Translations under genes and position numbers: made by a program
Assembly: GCF_018122655.1 (NCBI RefSeq)
Contig: NZ_JAGRQC010000004.1
Location: forward strand, 248,001 to 312,000
Reading direction: 5' to 3'
Length of the DNA stretch: 64,000 bases
Source: Stakelama marina
Lineage (GTDB): Bacteria > Pseudomonadota > Alphaproteobacteria > Sphingomonadales > Sphingomonadaceae
Part shown: piece by piece, positions 1 through 8,785 of the stretch
Numbering within the stretch: the first letter of the stretch is position 1
How the letters are laid out: the number at the start of each line of letters is the position of its first letter
The notes under the pieces: generated by a model
What the model was told of the DNA's origin: nothing
The model's input: the letters and a program-made list of their open reading frames with translations, nothing else
The model's database searches: none

Positions 1-1392
1 TTCGAGGATCAGCGGAACGCGCTCGCCCGACTTGCGTGTCGGCGGCGTCACCAGCCAGGCATCGATCGCGCGGCCATCCGGCGCGGTCACTGGCAGCTTT
101 TTCACCGGCGCCATCGCCTTGGCCGCCATCCACGTCGCATTCAGCGCGGTCAGTTGCCGGCCGTCGCCGCCGCCGCTGACATAGACATTGGCCGGACGCT
201 GGGTGGTGCCGCGCGTATAGGCGATGGTTCCGCGCTTCGATACGCTGAACGATCCGCCGGTATAGGGCCGGTCGACCCCCGATCCCGCCGTCAGGCCGGA
301 GACGACGGGTTTTACATTGCCGTTCAGGTCGACGCGCGCGACGCGCTTCACGCCGTGATCGTCATACGACACCATGATCGTGTCATTGCCGACCCATTGC
401 GCATCGTCGATCGACCGGTCGAGTCCGGCGGTCAGCGAATGCGCCCCCGAACCGTCGCGATTCATCACGTACAGTTCATTGTTCTCGTAGCTGCGATTGA
501 CGTCGTCGAAGCCGATATAGGCGATGCGGCGGCCGTCGGGCGACACCGCCGGCGACGCGTCGGGGCCGTTGCGGCTGGTGAGCGCGCGGACATTGCCGGT
601 CGCCACGTCGAGCGCATAGACCTCGCTGTTCATCAGTTCGCGTTGCCAATCGGGGCTGCGGTTGGCGCTGAAATAGATCGTTCCGCCGTCGGGGCTGAAC
701 GACAGCGGGCCGCCATCGTCATATTTTCCGAAGCTCAACTGGCGCGGCGCTCCGCCATCGGCGGAGACGAGGAAGATGTGATCGAAGCCGGGTTTCAGAT
801 AGCCGGCATCGTCGATCCGGTAGGTGACGCGGTCGATTATCTGAAGCGGTTCCGCCCATTTGGCGCCCTCGGGCTTTGCGGGTGGCTTGCCGAGCTTCAT
901 CGATTCGCCCGGCACGCGCATGACATAGGCGATGGTCTTGCCGTCGGGCGACCAGGCGAGGCTGTGCGGGCTGTCGGGCAGGCCGGTGATCCTGGTCGCT
1001 TCGCCATTGGCCATCCAGCGGACGAACAGTTGCGGGCTGCCCTCGCCATCGGTGGCGACATAGGCAAGGCGACCGCCGTCCGGCGACCAGCGCGGCGAGA
1101 AATAGGCGCCCGGCCCGGTCGCGATAGGGGCCTGTTCGCCCGACTTCACGTCGATCAGCCAGATTTCGGGCTTTTCCTTGTCGGTCATGATGTCGGCGCC
1201 CATGCGGACATAGGCGATCTTCGACCCGTCAGGGCTGATCTGCGGATCGGTCGCGCCCTGCAGATTGAACAGGTCGGCCCCGGTAAAGGCACGCTCCGGC
1301 CCCTGTTCGGCAGGCCGCGCATCGGCGCTCGCCATCGGCAGCGCGACCGCCAGGCCGGCAATCATGATTCCGGAAATCAGGCGCATCGTCAT
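1..1392 (-). CDS. S9 family peptidase with TolB-like propeller, N-terminal part
   Basis: This is the first 464 codons of a gene that runs off the left edge. The product starts with a signal peptide (MTMRLISGIMIAGLAVALP...), so it is periplasmic or secreted. The visible part is a beta-propeller with repeated 'SPDG' strands (QISPDGSKIAYVR, RWSPDGGRLAYVA, SFSPDGGTIYFSA), as in S9C acylaminoacyl-peptidases and prolyl-oligopeptidase relatives. The last visible residues (APDGRPIDAWLVTP) are the usual entry into the alpha/beta-hydrolase domain, so the Ser-Asp-His triad lies outside the window. A GGGGAGA ribosome site precedes the ATG. Family assignment is good; substrate is unknown. Confidence 0.85.
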   Translation of the reverse strand, partial: MTMRLISGIMIAGLAVALPMASADARPAEQGPERAFTGADLFNLQGATDPQISPDGSKIAYVRMGADIMTDKEKPEIWLIDVKSGEQAPIATGPGAYFSPRWSPDGGRLAYVATDGEGSPQLFVRWMANGEATRITGLPDSPHSLAWSPDGKTIAYVMRVPGESMKLGKPPAKPEGAKWAEPLQIIDRVTYRIDDAGYLKPGFDHIFLVSADGGAPRQLSFGKYDDGGPLSFSPDGGTIYFSANRSPDWQRELMNSEVYALDVATGNVRALTSRNGPDASPAVSPDGRRIAYIGFDDVNRSYENNELYVMNRDGSGAHSLTAGLDRSIDDAQWVGNDTIMVSYDDHGVKRVARVDLNGNVKPVVSGLTAGSGVDRPYTGGSFSVSKRGTIAYTRGTTQRPANVYVSGGGDGRQLTALNATWMAAKAMAPVKKLPVTAPDGRAIDAWLVTPPTRKSGERVPLILE

Positions 1393-1534
1393 CGTCTCCC
1401 CGCTGTTGCCACCTGCCTAGCCCGAAACGCGCCGAAGACAAATGGTAATGGGAGGGGGGAACTGGGCCGGAGGCTATCCGCGCGCCAACCCCGGCATCCC
1501 ATCGGCGGTGGTGTACTGCGGCGGATCGTCGCGA

Positions 1535-2407
1535 TTATCGTGACGCTGCTGCGTTCAATAGCGCGATAGCCAGTTCATTCGCCGGTGTTGCGATGCCGTG
1601 TTTTCGACCGAGCCGAACGATCACGCCGTTGCGCGCGTCGATTTCCATCGCGCGACCGGCGATGAAGTCGGCATGGATCGAGTTGATCGAATCCGGCGGC
1701 GCTTTTCGATAGTGATCGACAACGTCATCCGGCAGCGTATCGGGCAGGTCGGCACCTTCCGCCCGTCCCACTGAAACGCATTCGGCGGTGAGCATTCGCT
1801 TTGCGCGTGCCGCGTCGGATTGGTGGGCGACACCGGCGGGCTTCCCTGTAATTGCATTGACGATCCCGGCGCAGTTCAGGGCGAGCTTGCGCCATGCCAC
1901 GCTGGTAAGGTCGCGCACGACCGACGCGGTAATCGGCGTGTTTTCGAACAGGCGCATCACTGCATCCCCTGCGTCGTCATCGGCGAGGGTGATCGTACCG
2001 CTTCGTCGTTGAACGATATCGCCGGCGGCGTGCCGCTCGGCGGGAATGTCCACGATCGCAGGGGCCATACGCTCCGGTGCAATGCTCCCGGCAAAATGGT
2101 CGCGATGTTCGACGCCGTTCTGGAATATCGCCAATATGGTTTTATCGTGAAGCAGGCCGGTCAGCCACTGCCTCGCCGCTGCGCTGTCATATGTCTTCGT
2201 CGCCGATATGACGATGTCGACCGGCGTGGTTTCTTCCGGCCGCGTCCTGACCGTCACCGCCGCGTCGATCGTGCCGTTCGGGTGCGAAAGATGAAGATGC
2301 GCGAAAGGCGACCGCGCGCAAATCTGAACATCATGGCCGGTTTCGATCAGCCAGGCTGCGATCGTGCCGCCGATTGCTCCCGGCCCAATTATTGCCACCT
2401 TGGTCAT
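1535..2407 (-). CDS. PanE/ApbA-type 2-dehydropantoate 2-reductase family protein
   Basis: 290 aa, the usual length for the ketopantoate reductase family. An N-terminal Rossmann motif (GPGAIGG at about residues 8-14) binds NAD(P)H. The C-terminal half carries the helical ApbA_C domain with the family's Lys-Asn pattern (WRKLALNCAGIVNAITG at about 167-183). It may reduce ketopantoate in pantothenate synthesis, but many paralogues act on other 2-oxo acids, so no gene symbol is given. It lies 37 bases downstream of the acyltransferase gene on the same strand and may share its transcript. Confidence 0.8.
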   Translation of the reverse strand: MTKVAIIGPGAIGGTIAAWLIETGHDVQICARSPFAHLHLSHPNGTIDAAVTVRTRPEETTPVDIVISATKTYDSAAARQWLTGLLHDKTILAIFQNGVEHRDHFAGSIAPERMAPAIVDIPAERHAAGDIVQRRSGTITLADDDAGDAVMRLFENTPITASVVRDLTSVAWRKLALNCAGIVNAITGKPAGVAHQSDAARAKRMLTAECVSVGRAEGADLPDTLPDDVVDHYRKAPPDSINSIHADFIAGRAMEIDARNGVIVRLGRKHGIATPANELAIALLNAAASR

Positions 2408-2444
2408 GCTGTCCCCAGTTTTGGCGTCTTTGACGTGCCGTATC

Positions 2445-3263
2445 CTAATAAGCGAACTCTCGCAGGGGGTGGCCGAGTGCCGCCACCAATGCTTCCTCTA
2501 TCCGTTTGCGGCTTTCCGCGGCGATTGCCTTGCGACCGCCATGATCGGCGGGAGAGAAGGGTTCGAGGAAATGGATGGTGACGGGGAAAGTGCCCCGCCG
2601 CGCCAGCACGCGGATTGCATTGTCCTTGCCGCTTTCCACGCCGATCCACGAAATCTCTTCGCCCGCATGGTGATAGTGGAGCATTACCGGCTGAACCATC
2701 ACGCCCTCCGGTGGTGGTTCGAGCACGCGCAGCATCGGCGTCTTGAATTTCAGCAGCGACTTTCCGTCGGTCGTCGTGCCTTCCGGAAAGACCGTGATCG
2801 CCCAATTTTCGGCAAGCGCTTCGCGCAGCCGTTCGATCTGCGTCGCGACGCCCATCCGGTCCTCGCGACTGACGTAAACGGTGCGGTTGAGGCCGGCGAG
2901 CCAGCCGACGACCGGCGCCTTTTCGATCTCCGCCTTGGCGATGAAGGCGGTGCCGCTCGCCCCGGCCATGGCCAGAATATCGAGCCAGCTGAGATGGTTG
3001 GCGACGTAGAACACGTCGCGCTTCAGCGGCTTTCCGACGCGCCGGACGCGGGCTCCGGCGATGCGTGCGCAGGTGCCCAGATAAAAGCGCGGCCAGGGGG
3101 AGGGGAGGCGGAACAACCGCCACAGATAATGGAGCGGCACGGCGATGGCCGTCGCCAGCAGCATCAGCGCAACGCGAACGGCGAACCGCAAACGCCCGGC
3201 GAGCGTCAATGGCGGCGGATTGCCTGCTGCGGCTTCAGCTCTTGCGGTCGAGTGCGACGCCAT
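2445..3263 (-). CDS. Lysophospholipid (1-acylglycerol-3-phosphate type) acyltransferase
   Basis: 272 aa with an N-terminal membrane helix (about 25-45) and the PlsC-family motifs: NHLSWLD (H-x4-D catalytic motif) and FPEGTT (glycerol-phosphate binding). Known members move an acyl chain onto lysophosphatidate or a related lysolipid at the inner membrane face; the exact acceptor cannot be told here. The start lies 29 bases inside the 3' end of fur, and a GGAG site five bases upstream, within fur coding sequence, supports it. The two genes are probably translationally coupled. Confidence 0.85.
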   Translation of the reverse strand: MASHSTARAEAAAGNPPPLTLAGRLRFAVRVALMLLATAIAVPLHYLWRLFRLPSPWPRFYLGTCARIAGARVRRVGKPLKRDVFYVANHLSWLDILAMAGASGTAFIAKAEIEKAPVVGWLAGLNRTVYVSREDRMGVATQIERLREALAENWAITVFPEGTTTDGKSLLKFKTPMLRVLEPPPEGVMVQPVMLHYHHAGEEISWIGVESGKDNAIRVLARRGTFPVTIHFLEPFSPADHGGRKAIAAESRKRIEEALVAALGHPLREFAY

Positions 3264-3657
3264 AGAGCTCCATGCGGTGATCGACGAGGCGGAAGCCCAG
3301 CCGTTCGGCGATTTGCTTTTGCAGGAGTTCGAGTTCGGGATCGACGAATTCGATGACCTTTCCGGTCTCGACGTCGATCAGATGGTCGTGGTGCGATTCC
3401 GGCGAAGGCTCATAGCGCGAGCGGCCGTCGCCGAAGTCGTGCCGGTCGAGGATGCCCGCCTCTTCGAACAGGCGCACGGTGCGATAGACGGTCGCGATCG
3501 AAATGCCCGAATCGATCGCCGAGGCGCGCTCATAGACTTTTTCGACATCGGGATGGTCGTCGGCTTCGGACAGCACCTTGGCGATCACGCGACGCTGGTC
3601 GGTGATGCGCAGTCCTTTTTCATGACACAATGCTTCGAGGTCGATCTTGCGAGCCAT
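3235..3657 (-). CDS. fur: Fur family ferric uptake / metal-responsive regulator
   Basis: 140 aa from the chosen start (MARKIDLE), preceded by AAGGAA; a longer frame begins 12 codons upstream without a good ribosome site. An N-terminal winged helix (GLRITDQRRVI ... SIATVYRTVRLFEEAGI) is followed by the metal-binding dimer domain with the HHDH cluster at about residue 90. The C-terminal CxxC zinc pairs of gamma-proteobacterial Fur are absent, as in many alphaproteobacterial Fur/Mur proteins, so iron versus manganese sensing is open. It lies downstream of the mucR terminator hairpin, and its stop codon lies inside the next gene. Confidence 0.88.
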   Translation of the reverse strand: MARKIDLEALCHEKGLRITDQRRVIAKVLSEADDHPDVEKVYERASAIDSGISIATVYRTVRLFEEAGILDRHDFGDGRSRYEPSPESHHDHLIDVETGKVIEFVDPELELLQKQIAERLGFRLVDHRMELYGVALDRKS

Positions 3658-3715
3658 TCCGTTCCTTTCCCCCGGAGGATGTAATGCCATCACGCCGGTT
3701 GGGAAAGAGGAGATA

Positions 3716-3750
3716 CCCTCTCCGGGCCAATAGCGAAGGCCCGGAGAGGG
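3716..3750 (-). terminator. Terminator-like hairpin after mucR
   Basis: A perfect 13-bp stem (CCCTCTCCGGGCC / GGCCCGGAGAGGG) with a 9-base loop starts 9 bases past the mucR stop codon. Read on the minus strand it is followed by a pyrimidine-rich run (TATCTCCTCTTTC) rather than a pure T tract. It separates mucR from fur. Termination is inferred; it could also be an mRNA 3'-end stabiliser. Confidence 0.7.
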
Positions 3751-3758
3751 ATATTCGC

Positions 3759-4172
3759 TCAGCGCTTGCGGCGCTTGGTGCCGAGGCCGATCTTCTTGGC
3801 CAGGTTACGGCGCTGTTCGGCGTAGTTGGGCGCGACCATCGGATAATCCGAAGGCAGGTTCCACTTGGCGCGATATTCGTCCGGGGTCATCTCGTAATGC
3901 GTCATGAGGTGACGCTTGAGCATCTTGAGCTTCTTTCCGTCCTCAAGGCAGACGATATAGTCGGGCTTTACCGAGGAGCGGATCGAAACCGCCGGTTCCT
4001 GCTTGGGCTCCGGTTCGGCCGCGACGCCGCCGACATTGGCAAGCGCGCTATGGACGTTCTGGATGAGCAGCGGAAGATCGGACACGGCAACGCTGTTGTT
4101 GCTGACATGCGCGGCAACGATATCGGCAGTCAGGGTAACCAACGTCTCCTGCATATCCGATTGATTATCCAT
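3759..4172 (-). CDS. mucR: MucR/Ros family transcriptional regulator
   Basis: 137 aa from MDNQSDMQ, chosen because AAAGGAATG sits just upstream; a weaker start lies 7 codons earlier. The N-terminal half is the acidic-hydrophobic oligomerisation region. Residues 70-105 form the Ros-type zinc-finger fold, and a basic tail ends in TKRRKR. The ligand set is C75, D78, H88, H92: the second Cys of the classical Cys2His2 pattern is Asp. Family members are global H-NS-like repressors that bind AT-rich DNA and usually repress their own promoter. The upstream 106 bases are unusually AT-rich and hold a palindrome. Confidence 0.9.
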   Translation of the reverse strand: MDNQSDMQETLVTLTADIVAAHVSNNSVAVSDLPLLIQNVHSALANVGGVAAEPEPKQEPAVSIRSSVKPDYIVCLEDGKKLKMLKRHLMTHYEMTPDEYRAKWNLPSDYPMVAPNYAEQRRNLAKKIGLGTKRRKR

Positions 4173-4236
4173 TACATTCCTTTCAAACTTCAATACTGTT
4201 CAAGGGGGCAGGCGCATCGTAGGGGTGCACCTGAAG

Positions 4237-4257
4237 ACAACTATAGGATATAATTGT
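4237..4257. promoter_or_regulatory. AT-rich palindrome in the mucR leader, candidate autoregulatory operator
   Basis: ACAACTATA and TATAATTGT are inverted around a 3-base spacer with a single mismatch. The site lies 65-85 bases upstream of the mucR start in a stretch far richer in A/T than its surroundings. On the minus strand it contains TATAGT, which could be a -10 box. MucR/Ros proteins bind AT-rich targets with T-A steps, so self-repression here is a reasonable inference; it is not shown. Confidence 0.45.
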
Positions 4258-4278
4258 GGTATTAAAAAGGACTTTGCT

Positions 4279-4761
4279 CTATTCTTTGGTTAACATGCGG
4301 TGGAAAGTCTGCGCATCGTATTGCTGGCCAGTAATGCCGCGATAATAACTCGCGCGTTCGCCAACCTTTCTGAACCCTTCGCGGCGATACAGGTCGATTG
4401 CGGGATTGCCCTTGCGAACTTCAAGATGAAGTCCCGTAACGCCGCGTGCCCCAGCTTCTCGAATTACAGATCTCAGCAATGCCGAACCGACTCCACGCCG
4501 GCGAAAGTCATTGCGCACCGCGAGTAATAGTAGCTCACCGTCATCCATGATCGACCGCGCCAGCGCAAAGCCTGCGCTCTGTCCGTCGACGCTCGCCATG
4601 GTCAGCCAGATGCCCGAAAGCGCGAGCATTCCCACGCATTGAGAGGGTGTCCACGCCTCGCCGTAGCGGGGGTCGAACGCGTCCGCCATGATCGCGTTCA
4701 CGTCGCCGAGGTCGGTCGCATCGCCGGCGCTCAGCGCGACAATGCCGCGCACCGAGCTCAT
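4279..4761 (-). CDS. rimI: Ribosomal-protein-alanine N-acetyltransferase RimI
   Basis: 160 aa GNAT protein. The acetyl-CoA loop is RRRGVGSALL at about residues 86-95, followed by LEVRKGNPAIDLYRREGF, which is typical of RimI. Known RimI acetylates the N-terminal alanine of ribosomal protein S18. The ATG overlaps the tsaB stop codon (ATGA), and the tsaB-rimI pairing is widespread in bacteria, which supports the name. A longer in-frame extension upstream only mirrors tsaB and was discarded. Confidence 0.88.
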   Translation of the reverse strand: MSSVRGIVALSAGDATDLGDVNAIMADAFDPRYGEAWTPSQCVGMLALSGIWLTMASVDGQSAGFALARSIMDDGELLLLAVRNDFRRRGVGSALLRSVIREAGARGVTGLHLEVRKGNPAIDLYRREGFRKVGERASYYRGITGQQYDAQTFHRMLTKE

Positions 4762-5396
4762 GCCGCGCTCACGCTTGGCTTCGCATCGGGCGCGCGACCA
4801 TAAATGGGGCGCGCGTCGAGCTCGGCGTAATCGGCAGGCAGCGTCGTCGCATCGGCAGCGCGCGGCAGCGCTTCTGTCGCATCGACCGACGCATCGAGCG
4901 CGATCAGGCGGCGCACGCCGCTGCCGATCGCGCGCCGTCCACCGAGCCCGGCCAGCGCGGTTTCGGGACGAAGCGATGCAAGCGGTCCGGTCGCAGCGAA
5001 GGGCGCGGCGGTGAAATTCTGCACAAAGACCTCGCCGTGGCCGCCCTCCAGCACCACCGCCAGCGCGTCTGGCGCGTCGGTTTCCGCGAAAGCTGCCGCG
5101 GCAAGCAGCGCGAGCGACGAATACCCGGATACGCTGGCCCCCCATCCGATTCCGAGACCGCGTGCCGCAGCAAGGCCGACCCGAACGCCGGTGAAGCTGC
5201 CCGGTCCGCAGTCGACCAGTATCCGGCCTGCGCGGCCCTGATCGGGCAGGCCGGCGATCATCGGGACAAGCTTTTCGGCATGGCCCCTGCCGACGACTTC
5301 ATGCGCCTGCGCGATCACCGACTTTCCGTCGAGCAGCGCGACCGAACAGGCGGCGGTCGCGGTCTCTATGACGAGGGTACGGCTATCGGTCGGCAC
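4758..5396 (-). CDS. tsaB: tRNA threonylcarbamoyladenosine biosynthesis protein TsaB
   Basis: 212 aa from the GTG start chosen here (MPTDSRTLVIETAT), which has GGAA five bases upstream; a TTG six codons earlier is the alternative. The ASKHA-fold N-terminus (LVIETATAACSVALL) and the CGPGSFTGVRVGLAAARGLG segment are the TsaB signature. TsaB lacks catalysis and acts as the scaffold for TsaD and TsaE in forming t6A37 on ANN-decoding tRNAs in the cytoplasm. It is followed by rimI with a 4-base overlap. Confidence 0.92.
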   Translation of the reverse strand: MPTDSRTLVIETATAACSVALLDGKSVIAQAHEVVGRGHAEKLVPMIAGLPDQGRAGRILVDCGPGSFTGVRVGLAAARGLGIGWGASVSGYSSLALLAAAAFAETDAPDALAVVLEGGHGEVFVQNFTAAPFAATGPLASLRPETALAGLGGRRAIGSGVRRLIALDASVDATEALPRAADATTLPADYAELDARPIYGRAPDAKPSVSAA

Positions 5397-5471
5397 TGTA
5401 TTTCCGTTCGGCAAGGCCGATCCACGATAGAGCAGATCGGCCGCACGGCAAGGTCGGGGGAGAAGTGCGCG

Positions 5472-6065
5472 TCAGCGCACCGTGTTGAACTTGTCGAAAT
5501 CGGGGCGCGGGCTGCGGTCGAAGATCGTCGACGGATCGCCATGGCCCAGCGTGGAGATGAAGTTCGCCTTCACCTTCGGATTGTCGCCAAAGAAAGCAGC
5601 GTTGACCTTGTCATGGTCGAATCCCGACATCGGGCCGGTATCGAGTCCGACTGCGCGCGCGGCGATGATGAAATACGCGCCCTGCAGCGAGGAATTGCGG
5701 AAGGCGTGTTCCTTGCGGCCTTCGGGGTCGCCGTCGAACCAGCTCTTGGCGTCGGCATGGGGGAACAGCCAGGGCAGTTCCTCGTGAAAGTCCTCGTCCA
5801 TCCCGATGACGACCGCCGCGGGCGCGGCGCGAATCTTGTCGGGATTGTTGCCGCCGGCGCAATCGGCAAGTGTGTCCTTCGCCTCCTGCGACAGGCACCA
5901 GACGAAGCGGCCCGGCTGCTGATTGGCCGATGTCGGCCCCATTTTCAGCAGGTCGTAGATCCGGCGGATTTCCGCTTCCGTCACCGGCTGGTCGGTATAG
6001 CCGTTATAGGTCCGCGCGGTGCGGAAGATCGTGTCGAGCCCTGCCTCGTCGAGCGGCTTTCCCAT
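5472..6065 (-). CDS. Nitroreductase family, malonic semialdehyde reductase (RutE)-like
   Basis: 197 aa FMN-dependent nitroreductase fold. The N-terminus FRTARTYNGYTDQPV and MGPTSANQQPGRFVW, and the C-terminal LGHGDPS...RSPRPDFDKF, match the RutE/HadB/malonic semialdehyde reductase subgroup. Known RutE reduces malonic semialdehyde to 3-hydroxypropionate in pyrimidine breakdown, but no other rut genes are nearby, so a more general aldehyde or quinone reductase role is possible. It sits between nfuA and tsaB on the same strand. Confidence 0.8.
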   Translation of the reverse strand: MGKPLDEAGLDTIFRTARTYNGYTDQPVTEAEIRRIYDLLKMGPTSANQQPGRFVWCLSQEAKDTLADCAGGNNPDKIRAAPAAVVIGMDEDFHEELPWLFPHADAKSWFDGDPEGRKEHAFRNSSLQGAYFIIAARAVGLDTGPMSGFDHDKVNAAFFGDNPKVKANFISTLGHGDPSTIFDRSPRPDFDKFNTVR

Positions 6066-6107
6066 GGCGTATCCTTTTGCTTGACAGTCGTTCGATGGCG
6101 CAGCCGA

Positions 6108-6683
6108 TCAGACGGCGCGAACCTCGGTCACTTCGGGCACATAATGTTTCAGAAGCTGCTCGATGCCGTGTTTCAGCGTCGCGGTCGATGACGGGCAACC
6201 CGAACAGGCGCCCTGCATCTGCAGATAGACCTTACCCTTGTCGAACCCGCGATAGACGATGTCGCCGCCGTCGTTGGCGACCGCGGGGCGGACGCGCGTG
6301 TCGATCAGGTCGCGAATCTGCGCGACGATATCGGCATCCTCGGGATCGTCCTCGAACTGCTCCGCTGCCGGCGGCACCGCGATGCCTGCTGCCGAGCCGG
6401 GCTTGAACAGGGGCATCTGGCCCGAGAAATGGTCGAGCAGGATGGCCAGCACGTCGGGCTTCAGATCGTTCCAATCGACGCCGGGCGCCGCTGTGACCGA
6501 GATGAAATTCTGTCCGAAGAAAACGCCGGTCACGTCGCCCAGCCCGAACAGGGTTTCGGCAAGCGGAGATGCCTCTGCCTCTTCGGGCGTGGCAAAGTCG
6601 CGCGTGCCCGCCTCCATCACGGTGCGGCCGGGCAGGAATTTGAGCGTCGCCGGATTGGGCGTGGTTTCGGTTTCGATCAGCAT
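6108..6683 (-). CDS. nfuA: NfuA/NifU-type Fe-S cluster carrier
   Basis: 191 aa from MLIETETTPNPATLKF, where homologues usually begin; an ATG three codons upstream is equally possible and neither has a clear ribosome site. The N-terminal Nfu_N domain (A-type-like, lacking the A-type cysteines) is joined by an Asp/Glu-rich linker to a C-terminal NifU domain. The C-x2-C in GACSGCPSS ligates a bridging [4Fe-4S] cluster in the dimer. It delivers clusters to apo-enzymes in the cytoplasm; two Fe-S enzymes that could be clients, QueG and IspG, are encoded in this window. Confidence 0.9.
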   Translation of the reverse strand: MLIETETTPNPATLKFLPGRTVMEAGTRDFATPEEAEASPLAETLFGLGDVTGVFFGQNFISVTAAPGVDWNDLKPDVLAILLDHFSGQMPLFKPGSAAGIAVPPAAEQFEDDPEDADIVAQIRDLIDTRVRPAVANDGGDIVYRGFDKGKVYLQMQGACSGCPSSTATLKHGIEQLLKHYVPEVTEVRAV

Positions 6684-6759
6684 GAATGGCATTTGGGCCG
6701 GGCGGTCGCAGGGATCAAGTGCAGCGGCGCGAAACGGAGCGTTTCATGCGGGCTTGAGC

Positions 6760-6775
6760 GCGTCCACCAGGACGC
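6760..6775. terminator. Weak hairpin just after nrdR
   Basis: GCGTCC and GGACGC pair across a 4-base loop, 5 bases past the nrdR stop codon. There is no T tract on either strand, so terminator function is only suggested by its position. Confidence 0.3.
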
Positions 6776-6779
6776 CTTG

Positions 6780-7241
6780 CTACTGCTTCGCCACCTCGTT
6801 CACCGTACCGGCGAATTCTTCGAAATCGCGTGCCTCGGTGAAGTCCTTGTAGACGCTGGCAAAGCGGATGTACGCGACCGAATCGAGGCCTTTCAGGCCG
6901 TCCATAACCAGTTCGCCGATACGCTGCGCCGCGATTTCCGATTCGCCGCCCGTTTCGAGCTGGCGCTGGATGCCCGATACGAGCTTTTCGACCTGCTGGC
7001 TGTCGATCGGCCGCTTGCGGCATGCGATCGAGACCGAACGGACCAGCTTGTCGCGGTCGAAGGGTTCGCGCTTGTCCTCGGACTTGAGGACGGTCAGATC
7101 GCGGAGCTGGATGCGCTCGAAGGTGGTGAAACGCGCGCCGCACGCTTCGCACTGGCGTCGCCTGCGGATCGCTGCGCCGTCCTCGGTCGGCCGCGAATCC
7201 TTCACCTGGCTCGCCTCATGGGCGCAGAACGGGCAACGCAT
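6780..7241 (-). CDS. nrdR: Transcriptional repressor NrdR
   Basis: 153 aa, the standard NrdR length. A four-cysteine zinc ribbon (C3, C6, C31, C34) precedes the ATP-cone domain starting at about residue 49 ([21 protein letters not shown]). Known NrdR senses ATP/dATP and represses ribonucleotide reductase genes by binding paired NrdR boxes. It lies downstream of glyA, a common arrangement in alphaproteobacteria, with a palindromic repeat between them. Confidence 0.95.
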   Translation of the reverse strand: MRCPFCAHEASQVKDSRPTEDGAAIRRRRQCEACGARFTTFERIQLRDLTVLKSEDKREPFDRDKLVRSVSIACRKRPIDSQQVEKLVSGIQRQLETGGESEIAAQRIGELVMDGLKGLDSVAYIRFASVYKDFTEARDFEEFAGTVNEVAKQ

Positions 7242-7280
7242 TATCGGTGAACCACTCTATTTGAGCCGTTTGCTTCGGGC

Positions 7281-7315
7281 GCAGTCGAGAAGCCCTGCCA
7301 AGGTGTCTCGACTGC
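7281..7315. repeat. Extragenic palindromic (REP-like) element between glyA and nrdR
   Basis: GCAGTCGAGA and TCTCGACTGC form a perfect 10-bp inverted repeat around a 15-base spacer, followed by CACTCGACACGAACGG. From memory, closely similar palindromes of the form 'tctcgact...cactcgacacgaac' recur between genes in sphingomonad genomes. This is the only copy noticed in the window. It may end or stabilise the glyA message. Confidence 0.55.
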
Positions 7316-7336
7316 ACTCGACACGAACGGTTTTCC

Positions 7337-8650
7337 TTACTGTTGCGGATAGATCGGAAAGCGTTCGCACAGCGCGCGGACGCGCTGCTTGACGTCGGCC
7401 TCGACTGCCGCGTCACCGCTCTCGCCCTTCTCGGCAAGGCCGTCGAGCACGTCGGCGACCATGTTGCCGATCTCCTGAAACTCGGCGGTGCCGAAGCCGC
7501 GCGTCGTACCGGCGGGCGATCCGACGCGGATGCCGCTCGTCTTCATCGGCGGCAACGGATCGAACGGCACGCCGTTCTTGTTGCAGGTGATCGCCGCGCG
7601 TTCGAGCGCCTCGTCCGCGTCCTTGCCGGTGATGCCGAGCGGACGCAGATCGACCAGCGCGACGTGCGTGTCGGTGCCGCCCGCGACGAGATCGGAACCA
7701 CGTTCCTTCAACGTCGCGGCGAGCATCTTCGCATTGTCGACGACTGCGCGGATATAGCTCTTATACTCCGGGCGCAGAGCCTCACCGAACGCGACCGCCT
7801 TCGCCGCGATCACGTGCATCAGCGGGCCGCCCTGCAGGCCGGGGAACACCGCCGAGTTGATCTTCTTCGCGATTTGTTCGTCGTCGGTCATCACCATGCC
7901 GCCGCGCGGTCCGCGCAGCGTCTTGTGCGTGGTGGTGGTGACGACATGCGCGTGGCCGAACGGCGACGGGTGCAGGCCGCCCGCGACGATCCCGGCGAAA
8001 TGCGCCATATCGACCATGAAATAGGCCCCGACCTCGTCGGCGATCGCGCGGAACTTCGCGAAGTCGATCGCGCGGGGATATGCCGAACCACCTGCGATAA
8101 TCAGCTTGGGCCGATGTTCCTTCGCCAGCCGCTCGACCTCGTCGAAATCGATCAGATGGTCGTCCTTGCGCACGCCGTACTGGACCGCGTTGAACCACTT
8201 GCCCGACATCGCGGCCCTGGCGCCGTGGGTCAGGTGTCCGCCGGCGTCGAGGCTCAGCCCCATGATCGTTTCGCCGGGCTTGACCAGTGCGAGCATGACC
8301 GCGCCGTTTGCCTGCGCGCCCGAATGCGGCTGAACGTTGACGAACCCGCAACCGAACAGCTTTTTCGCGCGGTCGATCGCGAGTTGCTCGACCTCGTCGG
8401 AAGGATGGCAGCCCTGATAATAGCGGCGGCCCGGATAGCCTTCGGCATATTTGTTGGTGAAGACAGAGCCCTGCGCCTCGAGCACCGCCTTCGACACGAT
8501 GTTTTCCGACGCGATCAGTTCGATCTGATGCTGTTCTCGGTCGAGCTCATGTTTGACGCCGGCAAAGATCTCGGGGTCGGCTTCGGCAAGGCCGCGCGTG
8601 AAAAATCCGTCGGGCTGAACGTCGTGGAGCGTGCTTGCATTGGTGCTCAT
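7337..8650 (-). CDS. glyA: Serine hydroxymethyltransferase
   Basis: 437 aa from [10 protein letters not shown], selected by AGAAGGA seven bases upstream; the frame is open for 19 more codons but without such a site. It is a fold-type I PLP enzyme. K243 in [14 protein letters not shown] is the expected Schiff-base lysine and D214/H217 lie in VDMAHFAG. It interconverts serine and glycine with tetrahydrofolate in the cytoplasm, the main one-carbon source. Upstream is rpiB and downstream nrdR on the same strand. Confidence 0.97.
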   Translation of the reverse strand: MSTNASTLHDVQPDGFFTRGLAEADPEIFAGVKHELDREQHQIELIASENIVSKAVLEAQGSVFTNKYAEGYPGRRYYQGCHPSDEVEQLAIDRAKKLFGCGFVNVQPHSGAQANGAVMLALVKPGETIMGLSLDAGGHLTHGARAAMSGKWFNAVQYGVRKDDHLIDFDEVERLAKEHRPKLIIAGGSAYPRAIDFAKFRAIADEVGAYFMVDMAHFAGIVAGGLHPSPFGHAHVVTTTTHKTLRGPRGGMVMTDDEQIAKKINSAVFPGLQGGPLMHVIAAKAVAFGEALRPEYKSYIRAVVDNAKMLAATLKERGSDLVAGGTDTHVALVDLRPLGITGKDADEALERAAITCNKNGVPFDPLPPMKTSGIRVGSPAGTTRGFGTAEFQEIGNMVADVLDGLAEKGESGDAAVEADVKQRVRALCERFPIYPQQ

Positions 8651-8785
8651 GGCGCGATCCTTCTTGGCGAGGCGTGAATGTTGCTGAAGCGGGCTGCGGG
8701 GCCGCATCGTTCTCGTGCGCTATCTATTGCCTGACGGGCAGGATTGCCACCGCCGATTGCCCGCGGGCGGGTCGAAATGTCCTTA

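Noticed and set aside
154..1569. 471-codon plus-strand frame at the left edge
   Set aside because: It mirrors the S9 propeller gene and has no recognisable domain; the minus-strand product has a signal peptide and repeats.
8651..8785. Riboswitch before glyA
   Set aside because: The 135-base leader has no recognisable aptamer core such as SAH, SAM or THF; only short GC palindromes were seen.
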